Counted from the first letter of the stretch, positions 23,340 to 37,150 are shown. The stretch is 64,000 bases of DNA from Fasciola hepatica (GCA_948099385.1 CANUEZ040000193.1:5778501-5842500), one strand, 5' to 3'. A program made the numbers and translations. Notes: generated by a model not told the origin, from the letters alone.

Positions 23340-24245
23340 AAGTTCGGTTAGCATCACATCTCAAATGCTTGCATTTGTCATTCCCAACCACTCATCTACC
23401 ACTCGAGAACAGTGCCTTAGCGACCATCAAGATGGGTTTGTACTTGATCTCGGTTATGTTGATCATATCTTTACTCTCCAACAAAATATCGAACACATGC
23501 ACACATTTTATAGGCAACTACCATCCTTTTTCTTGATCCTTAAGCGATCTGGGACTCAGTTGACCACATAATCCTCCGACGTTGTCTCTCGTTTGAGGGT
23601 GTACCAGAGAAATTCCGTTCCAACATAAAGTCCTTTTATGTGAACAGCCTAGGTCGTGTTAAGTTTTACGGTTCTCCTTCACCCGAGTTCACCACGAAAA
23701 GTTGTGTGCATCGGGGTTACCCCTTTCTACTTTTCTCTTTACCTTCGTGACCGATACGGTCCCAGGTACAGCACTTTTGTCAGGTGATGATAGTAATATC
23801 AAACTTTTCCCTAGTTAAAAGGTCTTCGACCTTGAATATGCGAGTGACATAGTGCTCCTTTATAAAGATCCAGGTAAGTTGCAAGCTTTTTTGAGCAACA
23901 ATGATTGGTATTCGTTTTTCAATATGCTGTTGAAGGATTGGGTTAGTCCCAAACTAAATCTTTCACTATCTGGAGAACCATAGACTTGGTTGATAAGTTG
24001 TTTTCTGGGCAGCTGGATTTTACTGGGAGAACAGATATCTGTTCAGGTGTCACTGTATGCAGAAATTTCGCTTGACATTTGCCAATCTGAGTCATCTGTG
24101 GATTTGGTACGAAATCTGGTCATCAATCAAGAGTCGGGTATACGCTGCAGCAGTCAAGCCCGTACTTCTCTGTGGTTAGGAGACATGGCCACTACGGGTG
24201 AGGAGTATTATAATATTATTGGTATATGAACGCACGCCCCCTGAC
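23340..24245 (+). pseudogene. CR1-like LINE reverse transcriptase remnant
   Basis: Order of blocks: DHQDGFVLDLGYVDHIFTLQ (the conserved Q-GFR-GR-C-DQIFTLRQ block), a damaged FLDLKAAFD region, GVPEKF-like tract near 23603, SPEFTTKS near 23683, a CIGVTPF tract where RQGCPLSPF is expected, and VFDLEYASDIVLL at 23822-23860, where the YADD active site is YASD (23837-23848). Downstream LAFANL-like, SRVYAAAV-like and ETWPL-like tracts complete the thumb. A catalytic Asp is lost and stops are frequent. Confidence 0.78.
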
Positions 24246-26650
24246 GGGATTCCTCAGCACGCCATATCCGAGGAGGCGAGTGCCTGTTGGAAAATGAGTA
24301 AGGATGTCCAGTCCATGACATGGAAGAAAGAAATGAAAAGTCAAACCAAATCAAACCAAACTTGCACCAATCAAGACAGATAAAACGCTAGAATATGTCG
24401 TTCGTTGCAAAATCTTCCAAATCTAAGAATTGCAAATTCCTAAAGCACGTCACAAAGCTTCGGGGTAGTCAGAAAAACTAAATTGTGCACGGATGATGAT
24501 TTTGGGGATCAACCCAATTCTACAATAATACTTGCTTCTTGTGACAGTCCTCTTTCATATTCACCCATTGAAGACTCCGAAAACTATTCTCAATCTGACA
24601 TTTTTCTAATTATTCTCGAGCCCTGATATTCTCATTCTTACTCTAGCTCGGATGGGCTATCCCCTGTAATTCTTGGGTACAGTAGAATTCTAGCTTGCGC
24701 AACCCATGTCAGCTTTGTCGAGTGAACCCTTTGGTAAACTGTTCGACGCAACTAACACAAGAAAACGCGCTCATTTAGCAGTCTTTCACTAGAAGAACTA
24801 TCAGCAGTGAGAAACTCATTTCTTGTTGTCTTTAAACACACCTTCAGTCATTGTCAGTTTGCCTGCACACCCAAGAGGTCCACAGTTGATAGTAAAGATT
24901 CCTCAAAAACACCACATTATCCCGTCCTATTACACACGCGTCCAATCTGTCCGTTGTGTACTTCATGAATATTCTTCAGCCTCTGATTCAGCACACAGAC
25001 CGCTTCCTATTTATTGAAAATCCTGAAGCTTTCCAAGGTCCTTGACCAATAATTAGGCGGCTATCTATCCATAACGAAAACAGAGCTGTCGGTAGGTCAT
25101 GCAAATGACAGCCCCAGAAGGGACTAGACTTCATCCAAGTACAGTTCTCTGATTGAAGAAATACAATGTAAACCTTCCGTGGATTAGTATTGCCCAAAGC
25201 AATAACTTTATTCTCAATTGCTTGCAAATCAAGGGAGAAAGTTGACGCAAACTTCCATGTTGAAAAGCGCTGAAGGTCATTCATGCCAAACTGCAGGTAA
25301 AACATCCACGGTATTGGTTCCTTCCGTAAAGTAGAGGCACAAAACACTCATAATAAAACAGGGACAGTGGGAAGGGATTGCATGTTATGTTCATACTGTT
25401 CATTGTCGAGTCGATCAGTCGCTTGCACTAGATTTTTCACCACGCAGTGCAGAAGTCTAAGAAAGGATACCAGTTTCCTGAGATCAATTCAAACAATAAT
25501 GGATTATTCCATGGTTCTGTGTTCTTCCTCTTCTATATTCCACTGGAATCGGCAACCTTTGTATATTTTCCCTACTGGAGGCGTTCAAATAAGCTGACAA
25601 TATTGTTCTTGTCAGGAAATGTCCGGCCTACTTCTTGAAAATCTATCTCGTTTACAGAATCTTTCAAGCCGAGAGTGTTTGAAAACTAATGTCTCCATGC
25701 ACCTTGAAAGTTAGTTCATGAATTTTCGCTCATTTATTCCAATAGTTTATGTTCCCGTTACTTCTGTGGTGGAAAACTGATGTGTCTGTCTTCTCAGACA
25801 GTTTCGGTCATTTCAGCAACTGAATTTCAAATTCAACTTCCAATGTGTTCTTCTCATCATGTCTCACTTTCCCTGCAATTGTTCTCGTATTTCGGAACCT
25901 GTACCTTAGCACACTACTCCGTGGCCTGGTAATTACAAGTCATGCTTCATCTATGATCGGTGCACTTTTGACCCTACTCCTTGGTCAGCATAATAAGTCT
26001 TGTTAAATCTCTAACCAACAAAAAATGTCGGGGTCATACTCATCCGTTACAAACAGACGTAATTTGTCGCTCCCATTCATGCATTATGTCTGCATTCCGG
26101 GACCTTCCACCTAGAATGATTTCATACAAAATTTCAAACCTTGTCTGTTTCAAGTCATGTCCAAAGGAGAATAGATAACTCAATGACTTGAAAAACCTCC
26201 TACTGATAGCAACTTTACTTTTCTTTCGCATATAATTAAACACTGCACTTAAATACATTGTTCCTTTTTACCTTATTGCTTTTCCATTTGATGAATCTCT
26301 CTTGTTCTACTTGTTTAATTCTCCCGTGTAACTGTTGTGTCACCAGCATATTCGCCTTGATTTATGTGATCGTATACGCATTCGCGTTCTGCTATGTACG
26401 TCGTTGCACGTGACTTGTGCTCGCAAATCTCATCATTTCAGCCCTTTTATGAGAAATTGAAGACGACAGCACAGCACGGTAAAACCTGTGTGTAATATGG
26501 CAGAGCGATTTGCTGGTAAAAGCGAAAATCTTGAGCGCGCTATTCCGATGGTTTTGCTCTATTGATGGGCATGACTAATTGAGTTTTGTCTATTACTCAC
26601 AACTACCTGCGAGTTCTACGTGAGGATAAGTGGTACTTAGCTTGGTTGAT
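24246..26650. other. Unassigned stretch
   Basis: The longest open frame is 119 codons on the minus strand (24988-25347), with no recognised domain, signal peptide or membrane segment. No transposon motif, terminal repeat or exon-like pattern is seen on either strand. Confidence 0.45.
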
Positions 26651-26654
26651 TGTC

Positions 26655-26830
26655 ATTTGGATTTCATCTTTCCGGCCAACCCTGCACTCGGAAGCACCAG
26701 ACTCGAGCTTCGCTTCTACTTGAGTTTATTTGTACTCCCTGTCGTACACAGGATCTGAACCCCAGCCTTCTCACCTCAGTGGAATGTATATTACCACTGC
26801 ATTACCCAGGCTCCCTCGGGACAGGTCCGA
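26655..26830 (-). repeat. tRNA-derived SINE-like sequence
   Basis: On the minus strand a GCCTGGGTAATGCAGTGG tract (box A-like) is followed about 40 bases on by GGGTTCAGATCCTG, one mismatch from the box B consensus GWTCRANNC. The spacing is as in a tRNA and the ends resemble a decayed acceptor stem. After it the sequence runs on without a tRNA 3' end. It is best explained as the head of a tRNA-derived SINE; it does not fold into an intact cloverleaf as far as I can pair it by eye. Confidence 0.5.
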
Positions 26831-26839
26831 ACCACAGAA

Positions 26840-29800
26840 ATGATTTTTTTTAGATGTAATCTTCTATGATACTAAACAATAGCTTACAGCTTCGAGGAGA
26901 GACACGGTATCTGTTCCGGTAATTCCAAGGGAATGACTTCCACCAAATCAAGTCTTCACCGCAGGATGGGCCATCGTACCCACACTTGAACCTGATTAAG
27001 TGTTGTTGTCTAGTTCTGTCGGACAGTTATATAGTTATTGTTCACTCGGGTTGTACAGTGACATGCGTGTGTGAGGGCGTGCTGATTAGTTGACTAAGTA
27101 AAGTCGGATAGTTACCTTGCTTCAGGAATTTTTTCACTCTCTGATAGTAATACGTAATACAAACACAAATATAAGTCATTTCGGCCGTTTTCCACACGTA
27201 AGATTTACTTCAAACCTAAATGGCACACTGTTGTACAATGTGAGCATTCCCTATAATGTCAAAGATTGTCGGCCTCCTTAACCTCGGTGAAGCTAAAGCT
27301 GTATTCGTTGAAACTTTCATTATCTTCTTCGAGTTATTGATGTTGTTAACATAATCAAGCACGGTAATTTCGACGGCATGATAGATTTTCATATGAATCA
27401 ATATGGGTTTCTAATTATTTTTGTGTGCTGATTCTGTACATATGCTTAAATTCATTTGAAACGAATAACATATAATTGTAGGAGAAATGTGTGCATTACT
27501 TGAAACTTACTATCTAGTCTGATATAAAAATTCACCCTAGTACCACATGAATGTCCCAGTGAAGATTTGGCCAGAATATCTATTTACCAGTCTTACACAT
27601 TTTGACTTTATGGAATCATTTATATAAAACGAGCCTCTGGCTTTCTCACGGCCATTTATTTATTATGTTCGATTTATAGATCCTAAAACGATTTTGCGTC
27701 CACAAAAGGGGCTGCATAGTTGGATTTTTATTGACTTTGCTGTAGGAAACAGATGCACTATGCCCTGTTTCAAACAGATGGGAAATAAAAATGTCCATAC
27801 CAACGTGCTCGAACGTTTCGCCCCAAAACACCAAATTAACTAAAAAGTATTGTAGTAATAGTAATAAACTTTGGTAACGTGTCAAACTGACTGAAACGGC
27901 GGAAGTTAGAATTACTGGGGTCAGTGGACGATATGATTGTTTGGTCTTGCTTGTAGTCCGAAATCGCCTATGGAATCGGCAAATCACAGTGTTACTTTCT
28001 ACCTCAGGAATGTTGGTTCCACAGAAATAACTGAAGAATCAAAAATGAAAATTCGTTTTTAGGCAAATATTCAGTTCTCTTTATTTCGGGTCTACTGGTT
28101 GCCAATGCTGAAGGTATGCGGTTTTGCAGAATTTTAGTCCCACTGGTTGAAAATATCGCAAACTTTTAGATTTCGACCAAACTTTGCTGATCAAATGCGA
28201 CCCTAATAGATCCAACATATTCTCCAAATTCAGTGGTGCTCCTTAACAGTAGCGTTAGGGTAGTCCGTTGCTCCTATTCAGAAGTAGACTAGGGAGTAAG
28301 CCTATTTGATATTTGGTGTGGTTTCAAGGTACATCCGACCATTTTCGTTTTAAAAGTATGCCGTGTTCAGTTATAGGATTTTCATACTCAAATAATGGTT
28401 TGGTTGACATCGTGGTGATTAGTGAAATATATATTGATACAATCATGTTGGGCTTTTTATGAAGGGACCAAAGCAAGCAGAGCCAGGTATTTGTGATGCA
28501 TCATTTTGTAGACAATCAGAGACGACCAGCAAGAGAAAATGTTGCACACAGATGACGAATTACTACCTCATGACCATCGTATCTGTCAGTCTGTTTTCCT
28601 CAAATAATTAGGTAATCCTGTGATCATGAGTACACCCAATCTCTGCGCTGTTGGAATTTTTCAGGGCCTTTCATCGACGTGAGGTTCGTTGGAGCTGCTT
28701 CCAACACATTCGCCTAACAGGCAATTCATATCGTAATCTCAAAATTTCTGTAAGCAAAGGATTTCCAAGGATATAGGCTCTTGCCAGGTTTCACTTTGTT
28801 ACTACACTGCTAAAATGTTGTTTTTTCATGTAAATGGCAATTAATTAGAGGACTTGGATAGTTTATCATTGGTGACTGATACACTTGAGAACAAAGACAA
28901 TTACATTGCGTCGATGATCTGATCGCTACAGAGATAACAGGGAGTAACACTAGAGGTTTGTTTACCTCACATGTATGGTCCGTGAGAAGATCAAGGTTGC
29001 ATTCATATGCTACATCGCGAAACTTTGGGTAGGAAATCGGAAAATGCGTGGTATCCACACACAATAAAATGTTCAGACCGAAGATTCATATATGTCAAGT
29101 GATTCAGTGAGTAAACTTAGTCCCCGGCAAGTTAATTGATGAAATCTCCTCAGAACTGTTCTTCTGGCATCCCTTTCTTTTAAGTTAACAGTGCAAAGAT
29201 ATCCCACTAGAAATTCGATTTGTGTGCAACGCACCAAGTGAAAGATTTATTATTATCAAAGTGTTCTGATTCATCCAGGACCAATTTTTGTGGCCACACG
29301 CTTACCATCGGTGAGTTACACGAGTACGCTGCTATCAGCTGGATTTCCATTGGAAACACTGTGTTTGTGCATTTCGCAAGTGATTTCCAACAAACCGGGT
29401 AAAACAGCTGCACGCGGAGGGTCTTCGTGGGTTAATCATGGTGAGTTTACAATAAACGTCCTGTGGTTCATTAGTATACTACTGAAAATAATCTTACTGA
29501 TAACTTTTGATGACTCACTGCACATCACTTCTTATATAACTTTGTGTTCAGTGTTTCAAATGAAAGGTATACAAACCAAAACGGAACTCCAATCCCGGCT
29601 ACTTGCTTTGCGAATTACATCCCTGTTCATGGTTCGTATAAAGGCAGGCTTGTTACTAGCACACAATACTTGGTAATATACATGAAAGGTTTTTGTGATA
29701 GAAAATACTGCATCTCAATGGGATCAGCAGGGCGACAGCAAAAAATCAACAGCCGGTCCAGAAGACAAAGATGAAGCACCACTCCGTATGGTTGGTAGAT

Positions 29801-32800
29801 TTGAATAGACGAAACCAGTTTGTAAGGTTTTAGTAATGAGGATGTGTACATGCACTTGGTATAACAATAGCAAACCTAAATTTGTACTTCTAAAATTCAA
29901 GGCAATTAGGAATTATTGTAATGAATTCCATGGCAAACAAACACTTGATTTGTCACGCTATTTAGATTTGAATTATATATTATTATAAGGAAAACCGAAT
30001 CGTTGGTGAAGATGTTCACAAGATGGTGATTTATGATATATTAGGGGTTTAAAAACCCTTTCTGGAGCCAGATTATTTCGAGAATTCGTGCGCGAATCAT
30101 ATTTGAATGCTGAGCTTTCTAGAGGCCATGTCAGCATAAGGCGGATTTGCAGGCACGTTCATGGAAAGTTCACGTTTTCATTCTGAGTCAATTTTATCAT
30201 TGCATAGATAGATAGATAAGTTATCACTACCCGGGCTGAAGCATAATTACCTATCAATAAGATGCAGGCTTAAGCCAAAATGTGAGAAGGATATTGACTG
30301 CTTATCCACGTAGTGAGTGTGAACAGACATCTGCTAAGATGAAACACGATTGAAATAGTATTCCAGCATTCAGGACGTTCTGGAGTCGAAAGCAGTACAT
30401 CGTACTGAGTTCAAACGTACCAATATATACATGAATTCGCTGCAAAAGCCATACCGAATTAGTGATGTTCAGTGCGGCAAAGTGCGGACATTGATCATTC
30501 TGCTCCCGGTTACTGATACATGATGTCTCCAAGTGTGTATTTTCCTAAAAAGCTGTGTCACTTCGTACGTATAGAAAGGAATACAATTCCGAGCCATCCA
30601 GGACTGTCTAGACAAGAATTTAATGACACTAATATCATTGACTCAGTAATAATGGGTACTCCCGATTATAAACATTTGATTGAGTGGTTGAGATGGAGTC
30701 GAATTATATCCTACCACTTCTATATAAATGTGGATGGTTGGAATTGGAATTTGGATTGTAATACTACTTCGAAATTCGGAGGTCGATCAATTACTGTTCG
30801 AGCTAAAATTACTTCTTTCACGTGATTTCATAACATGAGTGACTTGAGGATACAAATCGCCTCAGACCAGTGGGTTTTGTTTGAAGTTTTTTCTTCTGCC
30901 TATTACGTCTGATATGAAAGACTTTGAATTGACGTCTCAAATGGTTATCCCGACTTCGAAGAATTCACACTGATTTATGAAAGATAAATACAACATTGGA
31001 AAATAACCCGCGTGAATACTGATAACTAGGATTATACAAACATTTTCGTCGCTGACCTGAACTGTGTAGCACGATTTGTTCCTTGAAAAGGGCAGTGGTA
31101 AGTTATGAACAAATCATTGCACCGCATGTATTGAGTATCCCAGCTGAAAGACTGATTTGCGGCAAGCATTATCATATCTTGTTTGTCTTTAATATGAGCA
31201 ATTTACATGTGAATGAATGTAATCTACTTTTGCGGACTATGATCCACCACATTTTGTCTTTCCGTGTCGAACCCGATGAGCCTCTACAAAACGGATTTGA
31301 TCTCGGTTGTCCGTTACGAAAATCACTAACAAATCAAACAGGAAGGGGTCAAAACACAAACCCCACCACATTACCTGCATTCAAGTAATTTTAAATGAGC
31401 CAAATGGTACTATGTATGGATGAAATGATGAAACTGTCCAGAATGCACACGGCTGGTTTTGCGGTTGTTGCCACCAATCTACTGAGCGTACCCGGTGCTT
31501 CCCCGGCCAACCATTCTTTACTTGACCACTAAACTGCTTCCGGTGACAATCCATATCGATCGCATTTCAGTTCGCACTACTGGAACAATAGCCAGTAGCC
31601 AATAAGCATGAGGTTCTGTGGATAAATTGAATGGTTTATATTCTCGATCGGGTAGTCAATAGTACTATTTCGTACTAATTCTTTCTGCCACCAATGACAT
31701 CACAATAAATGTTAACGCCATTTACATATCATTGTGAGGCCTATGTATTATTTGAATTCGTTTGCTCCTTCCAATCACTGCAACGAACATGAAAGATAAA
31801 CTGACGGGTCAAACAGAAACTAGCTCCTCATTCATAAATTTTGTTCTAATTTCGCTGATCGCTCAACCAGACACTGTTATTGTCATCCATGATTATTACC
31901 TCCTAATTTTACTTGATACTTCATGTTTGGCTTCATGATTCTACTTTACGAGGTGCATGAATTTCCATCTTTTAGATAGCATTGCGTGGATGAATGGTGT
32001 AAATTGGGAATGATAATTTATATCGTTCCGCAATGCACTGCACAGGAAATCTATACCATACTTGAAATATTTTGAAAGAACAATTATATTTCCGTTCTGA
32101 ATGAACCCTCTTTTTAACCTACCTAATAGTTACTACCGCTGATTTTGACGTTCAGTCATGTTTCTGGGTATTTTGGTCGGAGGGTTAGATATCCATCACA
32201 ACATCACACGATGGTATTTCAGCGTGGAATTGTCCGAGCAAGGAGGTTTTTCTTTGGATGAAAAAATAACACATACGCATATCATAAAAACATCACACAA
32301 GTATAATGGTGTGATACATCCTTTACTGTACATTGCGACCATAAATTGCTAAACTACTCTGTGAGTTGCACATCCAATGAGTTGCCTTCAACCTTTAACG
32401 CCATTTCAAAACTACAGGACCTACAAGGGCCTCATTCTTTCGGTTGCTCACCCAGTTTATCGGCGTGATATGTGAATAAATTCTCGTGACCAATTCCCAA
32501 TACTCAGTATGCCGGTAAATCGTCCAGACTCCTGAACAATCACTTCGACACTCTTCAAGCTGTTGTGCTTTCGCTCCTTTCCCCTCACTTACATATTCAA
32601 CCCAACGTACGGCTTCTCAAGAACTGGCACGTTTTGCACTAACGGTGATTGTATTTGGCATTTTGTGTGAACCTGAGAGGACTAAATGAACAGTCGGATA
32701 ATTCTCAAGACATTGTGAGTGATTATGAGCAAAGTGATCTTTTCTTAACCCTTCGTAGTATTTTAGGTGTATATTCACTTCATCTCACTCAGCCTTTTCC

Positions 32801-35200
32801 AATGTTGAGAATACACCGTGCACCATTCAATTACACAGATTCGAGTCTCCTTAGTACCAAGAAGTGATGTTGAACAATGATATCCTTATATTTTCAGTGG
32901 TGTGCTCAATATGCTCTGACTTATCTTACAAATTCGATAGCTCAAGCAATTCTGCATTACAGATATCAATACACACTTTCTCTAGTGACACCAATAATAC
33001 TGTAACTATGTGGACATGAAACTGTCATTTGTTGGCTCTCCATGAATACTAAGTTTCTTGCTCTTTTTTCTATCTTCTTGACTGAAGTGCGAATAAAATG
33101 CTTATATTCCGTCTCTTGTGAAGCACCGAGAACGATTTCGTTCTCTACCGAGTGTTCAGATAATTCAGCCGATTATTTTCATAAACTTTTGTGGAAAATC
33201 GACACTCACTTTTTCCTTTTTTTCTCAGCGGATTCTGAGAAATTGAGTCAATTTTTTTCTTCGTACTGTTTTGTATGGTATCAGTGCAGAATTCAAGATA
33301 ATAATGTAGTCAATCGTATATCCTCCCAAACGATTTTTTACGCCAGCTAAAACATATGGGATTTGTACACTAATATAAATTTAAAAAATGATGGCTTCAC
33401 GTGGAGTTGCATGTGACTCAATTGAATTACCAAAGACCTAGCTTCAAGTTGAATGAATAAAGTTGCAATAATCTGTGTTCTATTCCTCAGCTCTAACGCT
33501 CGAAAGCTGCATGCCACACACACGTCGCCAACATGTCATGCGAGACGTTTATGTGCGACAGCGACCGAGACAAACCACGGATAGCGTGCTCAGCTCCATC
33601 TGTCTTTGACCGAGGCCTCATATCCTGAACGTAGCACAAGAATTACTTGGCTGAAAGTGATTGGCGCGTATGTGGTTTGGTGGTGGTGCGTTCATCAGAT
33701 GATTTTGGATATATTTTTGACTTCTGGGTTTTGAACAGCGAGCAACAAACTTTTAGTTTGTCGATCGTACATGTTTCATGTGTTCTTTAGAACACGGCCC
33801 CGACAAATCCAAATTTTTACTTCATGGAACAGAGCTAGGTAAGTTTAGATACTTTCCTGACAACGTAATTTTACGTGGACTGATCAGCAGATTGATCCAT
33901 GATTTCGACGAGTAATTCAAATATTCAGAATTGCAATGTTGTTGTTAGCTTCTCCGATATTGAGTAGATGAGATGTAGTGGTTTTGCGAATAATTCGTTT
34001 TCATAAATTCAATTAGTTCATCTATTTCCACATGTGATCAGTAACACGAAGGTAATTTCCACACAGTCAACAATACTTATATAAGGTTATTTCCACTCCG
34101 GAATTTTGGTGCTTCATACAAACTCGGGCTGTGAAAATCCACACGTTCGATCGAAGTTTGTCGTCTAACAACATTCGAGTATCTGATGATGATTATCCGT
34201 GCGCGTCGGATGCGAATGCTGCTTGAATATGCGTTTCTGTATATTTTCGCGTGCCTAATAAACAATGCACTTCAGTGCCAGTTGGTGTGTCTTCTGTTTT
34301 GCTTTCGAGCAAACCGGTCATCATGTGGATGGTTAGTTATATGATGTAGAATAGACGGAAGATGTTTTCACACGCGTCCTTGGTTTGCAGAATAAAAACG
34401 AAGATGTCGTCTACTTAACGTCCGTGGAGAGTATCTTGGCATATAACTGTTTTCATTTATTGTTCGGAGTGTGAGACAAATACATCTGCCAAAACCTATC
34501 CTAGTCGTTCAATTATTAGTCAAGGTGAAACAATAGGATTGCGAATCGAACACCTTACAGTCAAGGTTATCCGAGCTGACTCTCAACGGTTTGCTGAACA
34601 TCTACACCACACTAGCATATTTTTCAATGCTGAGCTGAGCGGTGAAGCTGCATGATGAATCCTAATACACAAATCTAATCACTTGTTACTCAGTTGTAGT
34701 TCAATATGAATCGTGAATTCACATAAAATGATTATTCTAGATGTTTCGTCATTGATCACAAAAGTGCTTGTATCTAAAATAATAGACATTTTCATGTCAA
34801 CAGAAAAATCAGCATTAGTATACCTGCGGGAAAATGTAAAGAACTACTGATTTTCTGCTCTCCAATCAGTTCTAATCCGATGATAACGTTTACAGACGGA
34901 GAGAGGATATCGTAAGCGCATCTCTACGTGGTTCTTCGCTCGCCGATATATTCATGGCGAACGATGAAAATATCACGATGAATCCAACTGTCAGCTGCGT
35001 GTCTCTGTATGAAAGGTAGGTCAAAGACATTTTAAGCCTAGCTGGTGGGCTAACATCATCGAAATTCCTTTCTTGTATTTGGATGAGAAGTTTTTCGGGT
35101 ACGTGATGGTCGGAAGAACGTTTGGTAAGAAAAGCTTCTAGAACAAGTTCGGACGAACAAGATCTTAAGTAGTACCAACAGACAAAAGACGACGCAGCAA
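26840..35200. other. Unassigned AT-rich stretch of about 8 kb
   Basis: No protein family, LTR or terminal inverted repeat is recognised on either strand. The longest frames are 128 codons (29290-29676, +), 113 codons (27646-27987, -) and 101 codons (30520-30825, 31083-31388 and others); none shows a domain. There is a short GATA run near 30203-30219. This is the largest part of the window for which I have no explanation. Confidence 0.45.
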
Positions 35201-35329
35201 CAGCCCGTCAATGGGCTAGTGAAGCATGTTGGATGTTTTAGGGAAATTATAAGAAGAGAAATTGTGAAAGCAATATACGCAGCGTAGCGGTGGGGGCCCC
35301 GAGAAGGAGATTTTGTTTGAAGTGGGACT

Positions 35330-36122
35330 CTATAGATGCACTGATTGCACTGCGGTCTCGATCGATGTTGGTGTTGGCATTGTGGGGATTGCGGTAAAAA
35401 GAAGAAGAATGAAGGGCGGAATCATCGGCAAATAAATGGATCGAGTTGGATTTAGTGGAAGAAAGATCATTAGAAAATAGAAGGAATAAGGTGGGCTAAA
35501 GTACTGAACCCTGGGGATCGCCAGCATTCACAGGAAATGGCTGGGACAGAACTCCATCAATTCGGGCAAAGATGATCCGCTTACTGAGGAAACTTGATGT
35601 CCGCGAAAAGAGAGTGGAGGAGAATCTGAAAGTGAGCAGTTTGACCAGAAGACCTACGTACCAAACTCGGTCAAACGCTCAAAGATGTTGGGTGGAGCAA
35701 TGTGTGTTTCTCCAAGGTTGTCGAGTGCAACCGGTCAAAAGTGTGAGATGAGAGCCACTATGTCACCGGTGGAACGGTGAGGTCGGAATCCGTATTGGTG
35801 AACACTCAGTAGTTCTTCGCGTTCGAGTAACGCACGCGGTTTTATGGAGATGACAGTTCCGAGTTTTGTTCGAAATAACAGGTATGGTGGGAATAGGACG
35901 ATAGTTATTCGGGCCAGAAAGATCATCGCTTTTGGGAATATGAAACATTGCTATGTGTTTCCAGGGGATCGGAAAAGTAGAAAAAAGGGGAATGTGTGTA
36001 AGAGAGAGAGAGACAGAAAGGACGACGTAAGAAATAGGCCAATTCAAATTGCACACTTTAAGGACGATGGGTGGTATGCCGTTTTGATCGGGTGGTTTGT
36101 ATAAGTCCAGAGAATGCATCAT
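35330..36122 (-). pseudogene. Jockey-like LINE reverse transcriptase remnant
   Basis: A 119-codon frame begins the RT: DLYKPPDQNGIPPIVLK (the K-PGPDGIP-VLK block), PIPWKHIAMFHIPKSDD, and NNYRPIPTIPVISN. A second frame gives QYGFRPHRSTGDIVALISHF. After a stop-rich stretch AGDPQGSVL follows at about 35495-35525, and then HLFADDSALHS with an FADD active site at 35420-35431; both catalytic Asp residues are kept. Past that the thumb is not recognised. Confidence 0.8.
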
Positions 36123-36349
36123 TTGGCGTGTCTTTTAAAACCAAAATGGGATTGTTAACAGGAGACAGAGGGAACCGAAGAAACGATGGAGTAGGATATG
36201 TAGGTGAGATGGAGTTTGTGGCAAACCATGAAGCGGATTGTCATTGTTTCTTTGTGTTTCCTAAACAAGATCGCCAGTGAAATTACATATGGGAATGAAA
36301 TTGGAAGGGCGAAATTTTCCAAAGTACCAACGTTTCAGGCTACCGGTGG

Positions 36350-36680
36350 CAGATGAGAGTAAGCGTTCGGTTTCCTAGCGGAAGAAGCTTTCTTTGGCTC
36401 ACTGCGTGGTTGGCGAGCATCTGTCCCTGGTATGCACGGAGCAGAGGTGGGAGTCTGTTGTGGGTGAGCCGAACCAGCTGCGAAATGTTGCACATTTCAA
36501 GCGTGCATCACGATCGAAAGCATAGCTGGACCAATCGGAGGATTCGGGTTTGCCAAGTTTGGACAAGTGAATAATAAAAAGTTGCATAACTTGAAGAACA
36601 ATGTAGGTAAAGTTAGAAGCGGGAAAGGAAACGTCTGAAGTAAAGCGGCATTCATTCTAAGAATAGGAGGCTGGGACATC
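36350..36680 (-). pseudogene. Jockey-like LINE linker remnant
   Basis: A DRDARLKCATFRSWFGSPT reading followed by VHTRDRCSP matches the linker between endonuclease and RT, where the family has a CxRRDALYRxWLxSP block. Frames are broken. Confidence 0.5.
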
Positions 36681-36719
36681 GCAACGTCTATCTCAGTTGG
36701 TTGAATTTCAGCTCAAAAA

Positions 36720-37150
36720 AATTTATCTCAAAGAAGGTGGAGTAAAATAGTGAGTTAAAATGATGGAATAGGAAATAGTAAAGTGATTAGATGAGTCAAC
36801 TTGAGAAAGGGCAAATGTGCCCGAGAATAGGGAATGAACAGAAGTGAGAATTTGTTGAGGGGTATGGGCATGATCGCCAGCTCGATCGGGAGTACGTGTG
36901 AGGAGGTAAACAAGTTGGCATAGGTTGTTGTCCACGGAGAAGTGTTCGGCTTCGCGCTCCAGAGCCGAAGTGTCCGATGAGTGAATGAACCAATCTTGCT
37001 TGTGAACATTGAAATCTCATAAGATGCTGACGAGTCAGTTGGATCTGCCACAAAATAAGGTCAATGTTTGAAGGTGAGATATAAAAGAACGATGAATCGC
37101 TACTGTTGGGTGAACGGTGATCTACACAAAACAGTGATTACAAAAAGTGA
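36720..37150 (-). pseudogene. Jockey-like LINE endonuclease remnant
   Basis: Minus-strand blocks in order: VDHRSPNSSDSSFFYIS (the family's YRSP-SSSDSSFFDYIS block), a DFNVHKQDW tract for the catalytic GDFNVH block, an EAEHFSVDNNLCQLV segment, and RTPDRAGDHAHT, followed by SSNHFTISYS where SDH is expected. Three frames are needed to follow it. The Asp-Phe-Asn core is kept. Confidence 0.72.

Larger units (their letters stand above)
20560..24245 (+). mobile_element. Decayed CR1-like LINE, interrupted
   Basis: Endonuclease (20697-21425), post-endonuclease linker (22715-23045) and reverse transcriptase (23340-24245) of one LINE type lie in order on the plus strand. A piece of gypsy retrotransposon (21765-22560) sits between endonuclease and linker. 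All parts carry stops. The blocks match the abundant CR1-like LINEs of flukes as I know them. No 3' tail is recognisable past 24245. Confidence 0.75.

Noticed and set aside
24988..25347. A 119-codon minus-strand frame as a possible host exon
   Set aside because: No recognisable domain, no clear splice sites in phase and no neighbouring frame that would extend it.
27646..27987. HLFETGH on the minus strand as a further Penelope endonuclease
   Set aside because: Only this short block resembles the family; the AEA...P-LC block and the CGxxY block are absent.
29290..29676. A 128-codon plus-strand frame with hydrophobic stretches as a membrane protein
   Set aside because: The hydrophobic run follows from the AT-rich composition; there is no signal peptide context or homology I can name.
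30203..30219. GATA run as a notable microsatellite
   Set aside because: Only about three to four units, within chance expectation for AT-rich DNA.
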